This document shows, piece after piece, positions 1-10,633 of a DNA stretch of 39,952 bases. Numbering within the stretch: position 1 is the first letter of the stretch; each line of letters starts with the position of its first letter. The DNA lies in contig VCMS01000405.1 of assembly GCA_022539475.1 (NCBI GenBank), forward strand, positions 40,714 through 80,665, read 5' to 3'. Under the pieces are notes generated by a model. That model had not been told where the DNA came from. It did not search any database and saw only the letters and a list, made by a program, of their open reading frames with translations. A program made the position numbers and the translations under genes. This DNA comes from Gracilaria domingensis (taxonomy: Eukaryota > Rhodophyta > Florideophyceae > Gracilariales > Gracilariaceae).

Positions 1-312
1 AGTGTTGCGCCACACTATTTCGAAGACCCCAAATTTTGATGGATAGGTCAATAACAGAGCTGTGGCCCACCACCGTTTAAAGAGCCTAAAACTGTTAATA
101 TGGCTGCTCTCCGGCTAGTATGATACTCTAACAAAAACGTCGTTAAATGAGATGGATAGAATACAAATATTTTTTGAAGTATTACGAAAATTCAACAATT
201 AGATGTGGCCACACTAAACTTTTTACGCACACTAATATTGAACCCACACTAGTTGCAGTGTTCACCTGTACCGGTGGGGGATATAGCGCATGATATGGGC
301 CTCAACATACAA
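1..312. other. Left edge, no gene seen
   Basis: AT-rich sequence with no convincing coding region. Nothing recognisable precedes the minisatellite that starts near 313. Confidence 0.5.
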
Positions 313-424
313 GTGTTTTAGGACGGGCGTCAAGAAACACGTGTTTTAGGACGGGCGCCAAGATACACGTGTTTTAGGACGGCCGTCAAAATACACGTGT
401 TTTAGGACGGCCGTCAAGATACCA
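313..424. repeat. 28-bp minisatellite, four copies
   Basis: Four consecutive units begin at 313, 341, 369 and 397, exactly 28 bp apart. Each has GTGTTTTAGGACGG followed by S-CGTCAAGA and ends in ACAC, so unit junctions form CACGTG. The later copies contain the inverted sequence GGACGGCCGTC. The GGAC...GTC core resembles the 17-bp quasi-palindromes found elsewhere in the window. Confidence 0.9.
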
Positions 425-941
425 TCTTGCGGAATGCACTGGCCTACGTTTTTCTATATCTCGGTTGTTGGGTTGGAAGTTCATTAGGCCCTTGAAGTTT
501 GTAGTATGAAGTCGAAGTATAGGCTGTTATTATCTACATGATATATATTAATTTTGATTGAGAGCCTGTAAGTAACAAGTTGTAAACTCAGCTCGTTCAA
601 TGATGTATATGGTGCTCCAGACACACTGAACAGCTTCATAATCGTAACAAATCGAACACAAACATTTGATGCTTTCAGGCATGAAATAAACGAGTCACAA
701 ACATGATAAAGAAATTTCGGGCGATGACTTTCCACAATCCACTTTGGAATGCAATCTAGCTTCGTTGGACTTCAGGATTGGCCAGAACAGGCTGATCTTT
801 TAACCACTCTGGCTACTGATAAGTCAACATCACATCTTATGCGAAAAGAATCAGCTGAAACTCATCAAAGAAAAGGCTCGTAAAAAGATAACATAAATAG
901 AGGACGGAAGGTGGCCATATTAAACGATCAAAACCTTCGAT
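425..941. other. Spacer without a supported gene
   Basis: A minus-strand open frame of about 80 codons exists (484-735). It starts at GTG, has no recognisable motif, and its length is expected by chance. No repeats or RNA genes seen. Confidence 0.5.
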
Positions 942-3860
942 AGATGGTCAAAGATGTCACTGGAACACTTCTCGACAACTCTGAGGCACTCCTTCAAACT
1001 TTCTCATTCGTCATTCTTGTGTACATCCCTGCCTCAAAAATCTTTTCAACAGCCAACAGCACCATGAAATGCACTATCATACCTTTCACTACACTCTGCC
1101 CATATCAGCGACAGCGGAAAAGGCGACATAGCGTTCTGCCAAAATGCACTTGATGACAGCATCAAGAACAAAAATCGCGGTCATCCACAGTCTGTAACGC
1201 CCAGAACGTCGCTCATTCTAGTCAGGTAGAACTGATCAAAAATGGTCAGAGATGCGTCTAGGACACTTCTGTACAACTCTGAGGCGCTCTATACGACTTC
1301 CTCAGGCGTCCTTTTTCAGACATCTCTCCTTTAAATAGTTTTTCGTAAAGACAATAGCAAACAGGAATCAATTTCTATACCTCTCGGTACACTCTAGACG
1401 TGTCAGCGAAAACCCCTGAACGGCCGTATACGTTTGCGATGAAGCCCTCAGGGACAACATTATGGACGAAATTGTGATGGACCTTAGTCTGCAACGGCCG
1501 AAAGGATGCTCATTCCAGACGTCTAGGCCGACTACAGATGGTAAGAGATGTCCCTCTAAATCCTTGAAAGATGTTTTGGTAAAGACATTGGCTCACAGGA
1601 ATCGATTCCTATGCCTCTCGTTACACTGTAGACTTGTCAGCGACAGGTCAAAAACCGACGTAGACTTTTGGAAAATGGCACTCAGTGACAGATTCAAGGA
1701 CAAAAATTGCGATTGACAATAATATGCAACGGCAGAAAATGTGCTCATCAAGACACCTGGAACTGCTCATGGATGGTCAGAGAGGCCTTTAGAACGCTTC
1801 TGGACAAGTCTGAATCAATCCCCTCGACTTCCTCATTCTTCATTTTTGTATACATCCGTGTCTCAAATAGATTTTGTAACAGCGAATAGCACTCTGAAAT
1901 TCATTCCCATACCTCCCGATATACTCTGCACTTGTCAGCGAGAGCTCAATGAAGGACATAGGGTTCTGGAAAAGTGCACTAAATGACAGCATCAAGAACG
2001 AAAATCGCAGTCATCCAGAGTCTGTAACGCCCAAAACGTCGCTCATGCCAGACGTCTAGGACCGATCAAATATATGGTCTATGACCGATCATATATGGTC
2101 AAAGATGCTTCTAGAACTGGCAGCTCTGAGGCACTTCCCTAGACTTCTTCATTCTTCTTTCTTGTGTACATCCCTACCTGCAAGGGATTCTTTAACAGCG
2201 AATAGCACTCTGAAACGCATTCCAGTACCTCCCATTATACTCTACACAAGTCCGAGAAAGGTTAATAAAGGACATAGCGATCGGCCAAAATGCACTCAAT
2301 GACAGCATCAAGAACAGAAATCGCGGTCATCCACAGTCTGCAACGCAGAAAACGTCGCTCATGTTAGACGGCTAGGACAGATCAAAGATGGTCAAAGATG
2401 CCTCTAGGACACTTCTGGGCAACTCTGAGGCACTCTACACGACCTCCTCACGCGTTCCTTTTCTGACATCTCTGCCTCAAAAATGATTTGGTAAAGACAT
2501 TGGCACACGGGAATCAATTCCTATACCTCTCGGTACACTCCAGACGTGTCAGCCAGGGGTCAGAAACCGACGTAGACGTTTGCAGCAAAGCGCTCAGTGA
2601 CAGCATTATGGACGAAAATTGTGATTGACAATAGTCTGCAACCGCCGAAAACATGCCCCTTCCAGACGTCTAGGACCGACGATAGATGGTCAGAGATGTC
2701 CCCCTAAATCCTTCAAAAATGTTTTTGTAAAGACATTGGCACACCTGAATCAATTCCTATACCTCTTGGCACACTCTAGACGTGTCAGCCAGAGGTCGGA
2801 AACCGACGTAGACGTTTGCAACAAAGCACTAAGGTACAGCATTATAGTGGGCAACGGCCGAAAGGGAGCTCATCAAGACACCTAGAACCGCTTATGGATG
2901 GTCAGAGATGCCTCTAGAACACTTCTGGACAACTCTAAGCCACTTCACTCGACTTCCTCATTCGTCATTTCTGTGTACATCCCTCTCTCAAAGAGCTTTT
3001 GTAACAGCGAATAGCACTCTGAAATGCATTCCCATACCTCCCACTATACTTTGCACATGTCAGCGAGAGCTCAATGAAGGACATACGGTTCTGCAAAAAT
3101 GCACCCAATGACAGCATCAGGAACGAAAATCGCAGTCATCCACAGTCCGTAACGCCCAAAACGTCGCTCATACCAGACGTCTAGGACCGATCATATATGG
3201 TCAAAGATGCTTCTAGAATACTTCTGGGCAGCTCTGAGTCCCTTCCCTCGACTTCCTCATTCATCTTTCTTGCATACATCCCTACCTCAAGGAGCTTCTT
3301 TAACAGCGAATAGCACTCTGAACTGCATTCCAGTACCTCCCAATATGCTGTACACAAGTCAGAGAGAGGTCAATGAAGGACATAGCGTTCTGCTAAAATC
3401 CCTTCAATGACAACATCCAGAACGAAAATTGCGGTCACCCACAGTTTGCAATGTCCAAAACCTCGCTCATGCCAGACGTCCAGGATCGATGGAAGATGGC
3501 CAAAGGTCCCTCTAGAACACTTCTAGACAACTCTAAGGCACTTCCCACGACTTCCTATGGCGTTCTTTTTCTGACATCCTTCCTTCCAAAACGATTTTGT
3601 AAAGACATTAACAAACCAAAACCCACTCCCATTCCTCTCCGTGCACTCTAGATATGTCAGCCAGAGTTCAAACATCGCCATATACGTTTGCAACAAAGCG
3701 CTCAGTGAGAGAATTATGGACGAAAATTGTGATTGACAATAGTCAGCAACGAACGACAGGATGCTCATCCCAGACGCCCAGGAACGACAATAGATGGTCG
3801 GAGATGCCTCTCGAACACTTCCGGCGAGCTCTGTGGAACGTCCAACTACTTCCCCATTAC
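942..3860. repeat. ~300-bp satellite with higher-order structure
   Basis: About eleven monomers of roughly 210-325 bp, mostly near 300 bp, can be anchored on a shared start resembling GATGGTCAGAGATGCCTCTA at about 942, 1241, 1535, 1770, 2094, 2386, 2684, 2895, 3196, 3493 and 3792. Monomers fall into types by internal text. Two related types carry 'acagcgaatagcactctgaa'. A third carries 'cttcctcaggcgtcc' or close variants. A fourth carries 'aaatcctt...aaagacattgg'. The types recur in the same order every 1.10-1.15 kb (1241 to 2386 to 3493; 1770 to 2895; 2094 to 3196), which is a four-monomer higher-order repeat. Open frames here are by-products of the repeat; the same short peptides recur unit after unit with no conserved start. 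Confidence 0.88.
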
Positions 3861-4036
3861 TAACTTCCAAGTACAAAAAGACCTCAAACTTTCCTAACTT
3901 TTGAAATATTTCAAATATTTTTACATTTCTGTAATTCTCTCACAATTCTGAATATTTTGATATAACTTTCGAAACTTTTGAAAATCCTCCCCAGAAATCC
4001 CCTCCCTCCCAGAAACACCCTCAATATAGGTAATAA
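3861..4036. other. AT-rich linker with a 16-bp palindrome
   Basis: AT-rich sequence between the satellite and the telomere-like tract. It contains the perfect palindrome TTTGAAATATTTCAAA at about 3900-3915. No gene. Confidence 0.5.
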
Positions 4037-4120
4037 TCCCCTAAATCCCCTAAATCCCCTAATCCCCTAATCCCCTAATTCCCTAAATCCCCTAATTCTC
4101 TAATCCCCTAAATCCTCTTA
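4037..4120. repeat. Telomere-like C-rich tract (CCCCTAA/CCCCTAAAT)n
   Basis: About ten imperfect units of AATCCCCTAA or AAATCCCCTAA in a row; the complement reads TTAGGGGATT. This resembles G-rich telomeric repeats but is degenerate and mixes 8-, 9- and 10-bp units. It is followed by ordinary AT-rich DNA, so it would be interstitial. A shorter similar stretch (tcccctaaatcccctta) occurs near 24915. Confidence 0.6.
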
Positions 4121-4263
4121 ATCTGATAAATCTTTCCACGTGTATGCGCTGTACCATTGTAAAACTTTTATATGTGTATACGTGTTCTTATTGTCATACG
4201 TATAAAATTGTTTGCAAAATTTGGATTTATTTACGTTTTTTTTGACAGCCGTTTTCCACATTT

Positions 4264-6063
4264 TTGTGCTTTAATTTATATTATTCACAAATGAGTGCCT
4301 TCGTGTTTTGTGGGTTTTTGCGTTCTTCTCGGTGGTATTTCTATTTGCAGCAATTTAAAGATCATTTCGCAAGACGTTTTCAAATTTCTCACATTTTTAT
4401 AACGATTTTGACTTTGCTCCCGTGTCCTTTATTTATAGAACGATTTGTACCTTGCTCACGTGTACATTGTTGCCCCATTTATATTGTTGCTGTAATGTAA
4501 TTTACTTTTAGACCTTGTGTTACCTGTCTTACATGTACGACTTTGCATCATATGTTTCGCGTTTGTAGTCTCCTTCACTTTGTGAATGTATACGTGCGTT
4601 ACTTGTACATTTGTACACCAGATCGTCCGTTTTTGTATAATTAAGTTTGGTTTACAATATGTTGTACACGAATTATAATTAGATGCCATATAGTGGTTGT
4701 GTTTTGCTTATGAAATGGTCAACCGTGGTAATGTCTCCCGTGTTTCACTTGTGCGAAGATTCATTTATTTGCTGTACTCTTACGCGTTTTTAATGCCTTC
4801 ACTGTTTCTGAACGCTCACTAGCTGTACTATTTGTACGTTTTTGCACCATGTCGTGCATTTTAATATTAATAACTTTATGCTTTCCTGTACTTTCTTGTC
4901 TATATTATGTGTGTTACATATCTATCGCTCTGCTCATCGAGTAACACATTGCCTTCTCGCTAAATACCAACTCGTTATTGTTTTCTCTGCATCCGTGATA
5001 TTTTTAACAATCTTGTAATATTGGGTCACTCGTACTACGTGCTTTTTTGATATTTGATACATTCTTGTATCATTGTATTTTTTTTACTGAGTGTTCGCTT
5101 ATGCATCATGCACCCTGGGCCCCAATTCTATGCAGTATACTCGGTGATTCTGACTTGTGTCTATTTTCTCCGTTTTTCTATGTACCCCGGTTGACGCCAC
5201 AAGTTGGATTTCTTACAATCTACATGTACTTCAACTCCCCATTATTTTTTTCCTTATTTTCATTTTCTCTTACTTTTCTTTTCATAATTCCTTTACAGCT
5301 ATATCCAATCCTTTCTGATCGTTTGCATAATCACATCCTCCTATTCCATTCCCTTTATAGGTGATTGTGTGGTACCTGTGTTACTTCTACGTTTTTGCAC
5401 CATGTGGTGCCTTTCTGTGTAATTTTCTATTTTGTTTTTTTACTTTGTAGTCAAATTTAAATTCAATGCGATACAGTTTTCTGGTTCTGCCCATGCGATG
5501 CACAAACGTGTACGGTAGTGTCCCCCGTCTTCCACTTGTGCAAAATTTGATTTATGTCCTTTTCACTTAAGCTTATGTAATTTCCTTCACTCTTTCTGAA
5601 CGTGCACTATCTGTACTACTTGTACGTTTTTGCACCATGTGGTGCATTTTAATATTAACAATTTTTTGCTTTCGTGCAATATCTTGTTCATATTCCATGT
5701 GATATATATATTGGGCGCAGATCATGGAATGTCACGTTGCTTTGTCACTAAGAAATCATTTCGTTAAGGCGTTTTGTGCACTCCTTATATTTCACACATT
5801 CTTAGAATATTGTGTCATTTCTACTTCGTGTTCGGTTATGCTCCACGCACCATGGGGCCCAATGTTATGCAATACACTCCGTGTTTCTATTTGTCCATTT
5901 TCACCGTCTTACTATGTAACCCCGTTGACACCACAAGTTGGATTTCTTACAATCTACTTGTATTTCAACTCCCAATTATGTTACTCCTTATTTTAATTTT
6001 CTCTTACTCCCCTTCTTATAATTTCTTTACAGCTCTATCGAATTCTTTTCGTTCGTACAGGTG
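4264..6063. repeat. Duplicated AT-rich blocks, period ~735-790 bp
   Basis: At least two diverged tandem copies. The text TGACGCCACAAGTTGGATTT near 5192 recurs near 5926. The text TTTTGCACCATG-GTGCATTTTA near 4840 recurs near 5628, with a partial version near 5394. A block around 4695-4770 recurs near 5483-5556. Open frames at 5047-5364 and 5724-5996 are the same duplicated text read in frame. They are hydrophobic because the DNA is T-rich, and I do not regard them as genes. Confidence 0.75.
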
Positions 6064-6379
6064 TTAACAACCTTCTAGTATCTTTATCTTATATTCGTCT
6101 TCTCTCTTACGCCCTGCAACTGCTATTTGCTCTCTGTGAAGAGCATAAGACCAATGCAGTGGTATTTCTCTATCTTTCTCACGCTTCGTACCTAGAAAAA
6201 AGCCTTCGCCCTCGTCCAGAAAAAGACGAAATTCTCCACGTAGGGTGAGTCACGTTTGTTTTTAATGTATGCTTCGTCACGTTTTCAAGCTATCTGGAGC
6301 TTTCAAAAGCGAGGGCTCTGTAGTCGATACGGGCATATGTACATTGACTGATTCCAAGATATATAGTGCCTTACATGCA

Positions 6380-6936
6380 CGTGATCCGCGAGGCAGTCTT
6401 GTACCCGGGCCCTAGTAATAGTTCAGTTTTTTGACGGTTTGGCGGTACTAAATTACAGTTGGCGACATCCTTTTTCCGCGGTGGTAATAAATCTCCATCA
6501 CAGCCAGGGGGGACACGCATTTGTGGCCCAGCATCAACGGCTGGCCAGCTGGGAATATAGTATATTCGTGTGGTGTAGACCAATGGTAGAGTAAGAGACA
6601 CCAACACATTCATCTTTTGACGCGTCATGACTACGCGAAGGATCTAGTATTCGTAAGTGATCCATGAGGCAGTCTTGCATCCGGGCCCTTGTAAAGGATC
6701 AGTTTCTCCACGGTTTTGGCGGTACTAGACTACAGTTGCAAACAGCTTTTTTTTCCGCGGTGCTAATAAATCCCCATCATAGCCGGGAGGATACGCACTC
6801 TTGGCCCGGCATTAACCGCTGGCCAGCCTGGAATGTAGTATAATAATGTGATGTAGACCAATGGTAGACTAAGAGACACGAACACTTTTAACTTTCGACG
6901 CGTCAATAACACGCGAAGGATCTAGTATTCGTAAGT
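6380..6936. repeat. 278-bp tandem duplication
   Basis: Two copies, about 6380-6658 and 6659-6936. Copy 1 has GAGGCAGTCTTGTACCCGGG, copy 2 GAGGCAGTCTTGCATCCGGG. Both contain GTAGACCAATGGTAGA and both end GAAGGATCTAGTATTCGTAAG, with the end points 278 bp apart. The GTAGACCAATGGTAGA segment looks like a tRNA A-box, but no proper B-box or cloverleaf follows. Confidence 0.85.
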
Positions 6937-7490
6937 ATCTGTTAATACAATAGCCGTACATTGTCGGTGCGCGTCATCTGTATGCGCATAAGCTCGAATA
7001 TTTCTTTATATCAGAAGCATGCCTACCATCATGTTCATTACACAATGATAGAGTTCCGTATTCTGAGGAGTGACTGTCCTCTGCGCCATCTATTTTGTCG
7101 AATGTGTCGCATGAGCTTTCGACCTCCACTGGCTAGCACCATGTTTAATGACTCATTCCGCTGTCAGATTTCACACGCCCTCAATTCAAGAACGAGAAGT
7201 GTAATCAGAGCCATTACCGAGTCTTTTTCTACGATGTGTAGTACACATTATAAACACACGTTACTGCATACTGTAAATTTAATGGATGTCATTAATTCCA
7301 TGTAGTGACCAAATTCTGGTTCAAAACATTGTCATACAGTTCGCGTGACTTGGATTATCTCTATAATATTTATTATAGACGTCGGTCATACAGCGCCTTT
7401 CGACGTCATCTGTAAAGGATTCGCTTTCGCTTCTCCAGCTGTTGGAACTGGGTTGCCTCTCCTCAATAAATATTGCTTCTCATTCACTCC
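6937..7490. other. Upstream region of the 161-residue gene
   Basis: No coding region supported; a 114-codon plus-strand frame at 6961 has no motif. Just before the gene at 7571 the plus strand becomes pyrimidine-rich (about 7500-7565), as in a 5' untranslated region. AT-rich candidate promoter sequences lie near 7355-7380 and 7465-7475. Confidence 0.4.
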
Positions 7491-7570
7491 GTTCGCAAGT
7501 CTAAACTACCATCACCCTCATTCCTTCTTTCAAACCCACCCCACCTTTTTCCCTTCGATCCAAGTCAACC

Positions 7571-8056
7571 ATGTCCTCCAACAACATACGCCTGCGTGCC
7601 ATTCCTGACTATCGCAGGATGGGAGGCCTCTTCAAGTACAGAAATCTCCAGGTCGGAGAGCACACCCTTTCCGATTGGCTCGCACCGTTGTATCTCACAG
7701 CGAATATGCAGGAGCGCCTTTTGTGGAACTTTGTCCATCTCTGCCTGGGGTTCCTTTTCGCGCAAGGGCCATTCTTCAAGGATCAGCAGCATTTCAACTT
7801 GTTTACTACTCTCTGCCGCCGTCTATGTGAGCCTCTTTGTGACCATGTCGGGTATGAATTTGTCTTCTACTTCTTTCATTTCGCCGTCGGCCGCTTTGGT
7901 TATGTGCGGAGCGAGATGACGTATGCGGTAGAGGTTCAGGGTTACATTGATCGTCTAGAAACTCATCCGGGAGAAAGAATTGAATTTGCTTACGACGTGA
8001 ATCGCGTTCAGGTCCCGTTCCCGTTTCATCTCCAGTACATGTACGAGCGAGAATAA
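7571..8056 (+). CDS. Small protein of unknown function (161 aa)
   Basis: A single open frame from ATG at 7571 in a good eukaryotic start context (CAACCATG) to TAA at 8054-8056. I do not recognise the family. The protein is rich in aromatic residues, especially in the middle (Phe, Tyr and Trp clusters at about residues 45-115). It has three Cys in the segment LCRRLCEPLCDHVGYEF at about residues 81-97, and no clear signal peptide or classical transmembrane helix. The upstream 60 bases are pyrimidine-rich like a 5' UTR. Two AATAAA signals follow immediately, the first overlapping the stop codon. A diverged copy of its upstream and downstream DNA lies at 9025-9300 without the reading frame. It could be cargo of element 1, 2.6 kb to the right, or an independent repeat-borne gene; no homologue was seen near element 2. 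Confidence 0.6.
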   Translation: MSSNNIRLRAIPDYRRMGGLFKYRNLQVGEHTLSDWLAPLYLTANMQERLLWNFVHLCLGFLFAQGPFFKDQQHFNLFTTLCRRLCEPLCDHVGYEFVFYFFHFAVGRFGYVRSEMTYAVEVQGYIDRLETHPGERIEFAYDVNRVQVPFPFHLQYMYERE

Positions 8057-8073
8057 ATTTTTCTGAGAATAAA
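8052..8073 (+). terminator. Two AATAAA polyadenylation-type signals
   Basis: AATAAA occurs at 8052-8057, overlapping the stop codon of the 161-residue gene, and again at 8068-8073. The position fits a very short 3' untranslated region. Confidence 0.5.
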
Positions 8074-8184
8074 CTTTTCTGATCATTTGCTTGACCCCTG
8101 CCGTGTATGTACCAAGTCTGTTAGAGTGAATGCGTACGTAAATTAAGTTATTGGTGTCAGTATGTCAAAGCGTTAATCTTTCCA

Positions 8185-8343
8185 GCAAACTCGGCTCCCA
8201 GTGAGGAACATTTTGTGCTTCCGCAATTGCCAACAATACCGTGTTTATTTAATATCCGAGAACGCAAACTCGGCTCCCCAGTGAGGAACATTTTGTGCTT
8301 CCGCGATTCCCAACAATACCGTGTTTATTTAGTATCCAAGAAC
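8185..8343. repeat. 79-bp tandem duplication downstream of the small gene
   Basis: Two nearly identical copies start at GCAAACTCGGCTCCC (8185 and 8264) and run through TTTTGTGCTTCCGC, CAACAATACCGTGTTTATTT and a terminal GAACGC. They differ at few positions, so the duplication is younger than most repeats in this window. Confidence 0.9.
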
Positions 8344-8639
8344 GCAGCCGTAAACTCCATGGGCTTCCATAATGGCTGCCGTAACCCAATATGTATCAAA
8401 AAATAATTTCCAAACCCTTATTCTAAATATATAGAAATCTTCAGTGCCTTCATTCATATTATATTATTTTTGTTGTTACCTTCAAAACTACCTCGTCATG
8501 AAATTCACGAGCCACAACGTCCCTCTTCTTGCGTTCATTTCGAGCTAAAATTTCTATTTTTACTTCGAAGCGTTTTCCGAAATCCAATACGACGTCTTGC
8601 ATTTCAGAACTATAAGGTTGTTGTCAGGGCTTAGCACGA

Positions 8640-8760
8640 ATAATGGTCGTAGTTCGCATTTCGTTAGTGTAATCGCGTCTGTCGGACATTTGCCAGAATC
8701 CAGGACGTCGACCTGCATTTCGTCACTGTAATGGTAACTGTCAGATATTTGACCCCGAAC
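8640..8760. repeat. Diverged palindrome-bearing repeat units
   Basis: Two diverged units related to the array at 9590-9975. GCATTTCGTTAGTGTAAT (8656) and GCATTTCGTCACTGTAAT (8714) are the same text. The second is preceded by a 17-bp quasi-palindrome, CCAGGACGTCGACCTGC at 8700-8716. Confidence 0.75.
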
Positions 8761-9024
8761 CCATGCGCAGTAAAGCGAAAGTGGCGCCGGATGGCACAGG
8801 TGAGGGTGTACCCCCTTTGTGCTCCAAGAGGGTAGAAATCCATTTCGTTTTTGGGAAGTTGTGTCATTTGACCCCCACAAAAAATTAGTAAAATTAAAGC
8901 GTTGCAGCCACTCCTGCGCCGAAAACGAAATGGGTTTTGGCCATGTCCGGCGACATGACCACCAGCACCAGTGACACGTTTACCGCTACCCCCGAAGGGA
9001 TACTTGCTCGAGCTAACTTTCTTG

Positions 9025-9300
9025 TCATTCCTCGGTATCCATCACTCCCACTTTTTCCCTTCGCTCAACTCGACCCAATCACCATGCGCTTGTCGCGCAC
9101 CTTCTAATCAACCATCAGTAGCTCATCGCCATCTCTGCAAATTTCACTGCTTCCAGCTGTATGTTTCCATTTTAGACACTATCAGTGCATTTATTATTAT
9201 AATATAATTTTCGCTTTTGCGATATTCAAGTCTACCTCCTCATGAAAGTCAATACCCGTCACAGCTCTTGTTCCAATGTTTTAGAGCAAAACCTCCGGAT
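9025..9300 (+). pseudogene. ORF-less relative of the 7.5-8.5 kb gene region
   Basis: The left part resembles the leader of the gene at 7571: a pyrimidine-rich run with a shared TTTTTCCCTTCG, then an ATG at 9084 that reaches a stop after only seven codons. The right part (TCAGTGC-TTATT..., CTACCTC-TCATGAAA, about 9180-9250) matches the region downstream of that gene at about 8445-8510. The coding sequence and its 3' flank are missing between the two parts. This is an internal-deletion derivative, as seen for non-autonomous mobile elements or decayed duplicates. Confidence 0.55.
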
Positions 9301-9589
9301 TGGAATATCAGCGGATGTATTGCATGACCTGAAACACAAAGCGAGTAAAAATGGAATATATTTGGGTAATTTAAATAAAAGATTGTCGCTAACGAGCTGT
9401 TTTTAATTATTACTTGGTGGATATGGACAGTTTACCATTATTTAAATTTTATCGTCGCCTTTGATCGTAGGAAACCGGGAAATTCTCGATTGAACTCGGT
9501 AGTTAATTCTCCGAAGGGTCTTCGAACAGGACAGGAACCACATGGTTTTTTTGTGGAAGTTTTAAAGCATTTTTCCTTTCGTTGAATGA

Positions 9590-9975
9590 CAGTTGTTGTC
9601 AAAACGCATGACCTTGTCCTGCATTTTGTCACTGTAATGGTTGACTGTCAGGCATTTGCCAGAATGCAAAACAGTTGTTGTCATAAAGCAGAACGTCATC
9701 CTGCATTTTGTCACTGTAATGGTTGACTGTCAGACATTTTACCAGAGTGCAGGACAGTTGTTGGCAAAACGCAGGACATCGTCCTGCATTTCTTCACTGA
9801 AATGGTGACTGTCAGACATTTACCAGAGTGCAGGACAGTTGTTGCAAGAACGCAGGACATCGTCCTGCATTTCGTCACTGTCATGGTGACTGTCAGGCAT
9901 TTCCCAGAATGCAGGACAGTTGGTGCCAAAACGCAGGACGTCGTTCTGCATTTCGTCATCGTAATGGTGACCGTC
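9590..9975. repeat. 82-bp tandem array carrying 17-bp quasi-palindromes
   Basis: About five units; the text GCATTT-GTCACTGTAATGG starts near 9621, 9703, 9786, 9867 and 9948, spaced 81-83 bp. Each unit has one 17-bp quasi-palindrome directly before it: 9606-9622, 9688-9704, 9771-9787, 9852-9868 and 9933-9949. The best are GCAGGACATCGTCCTGC (9771 and 9852). Open frames across the array on both strands are repeat artefacts. Confidence 0.9.
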
Positions 9976-10633
9976 AGAATTTTTTGTTTCTGTCATTGTA
10001 GTCTATGAACATGCCGGACTGTTATTCCAGGATAGCTGTCTCAATTTCTTAGCAGAAAGGGAAACGGTTTGTTGGTTTGGAGTTCGTTCCTCTTCCCATC
10101 CTGACTTAATCTTCTCATACTTTCAGTTCACTTGGAAATTGTCGATTATTTTGTATCCAAGAGATCAATTAATTGCTCTGGACAGGTTTTTACCTATATA
10201 TTTTTTGAAATAGTGCTATTACTGCGTCTGCTGCATCTTACCGTTATGCGCAGTATTGCAATGATCTCAGAGCTTAACGTTGAGCCCTGGAAACCGCCAG
10301 CCCCTTCAGCACTAGTTCCTAATCCGGAAAACCATTGTTTTCAGATGTATCTAACACTATTATCAGTAGTAGAATTCAGTATACTGGACAGTGTATCTCA
10401 TTCTTCCAGCCAACTGTATAGGGTAAGATCTGTATCCATTCCTGGCACAGATGTTTACCTCTCCACAAATGTTTACCTCTCAGTATGTTCCTGAGTAACT
10501 ATATTACTCCTGAAGGGCGGTATTCTATCCCTCCCATGCTAAAAGAAGGACATGCTTGGCATTAAAGATTCAACAAGGTTTAACACTTTTCCATCCACAA
10601 TTGCACTTCTTTCTCAGTGGAAGTGATTACCGT
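9976..10633. other. Left flank of element 1
   Basis: No gene supported. The left end of element 1 must lie here or further left. I looked for terminal inverted repeats or target duplications against 19.85-20.1 kb and found none by eye. Confidence 0.4.

Noticed and set aside
5047..5996. Hydrophobic frames at 5047-5364 and 5724-5996 as membrane proteins
   Set aside because: They are two copies of a T-rich duplicated block; hydrophobicity follows from T-rich codons and the frames diverge with stops.
6850..6910. Possible tRNA gene in the 278-bp duplication (GTAGACCAATGGTAGA)
   Set aside because: Only an A-box-like segment is present; the D-stem does not pair and no proper B-box or acceptor stem follows.
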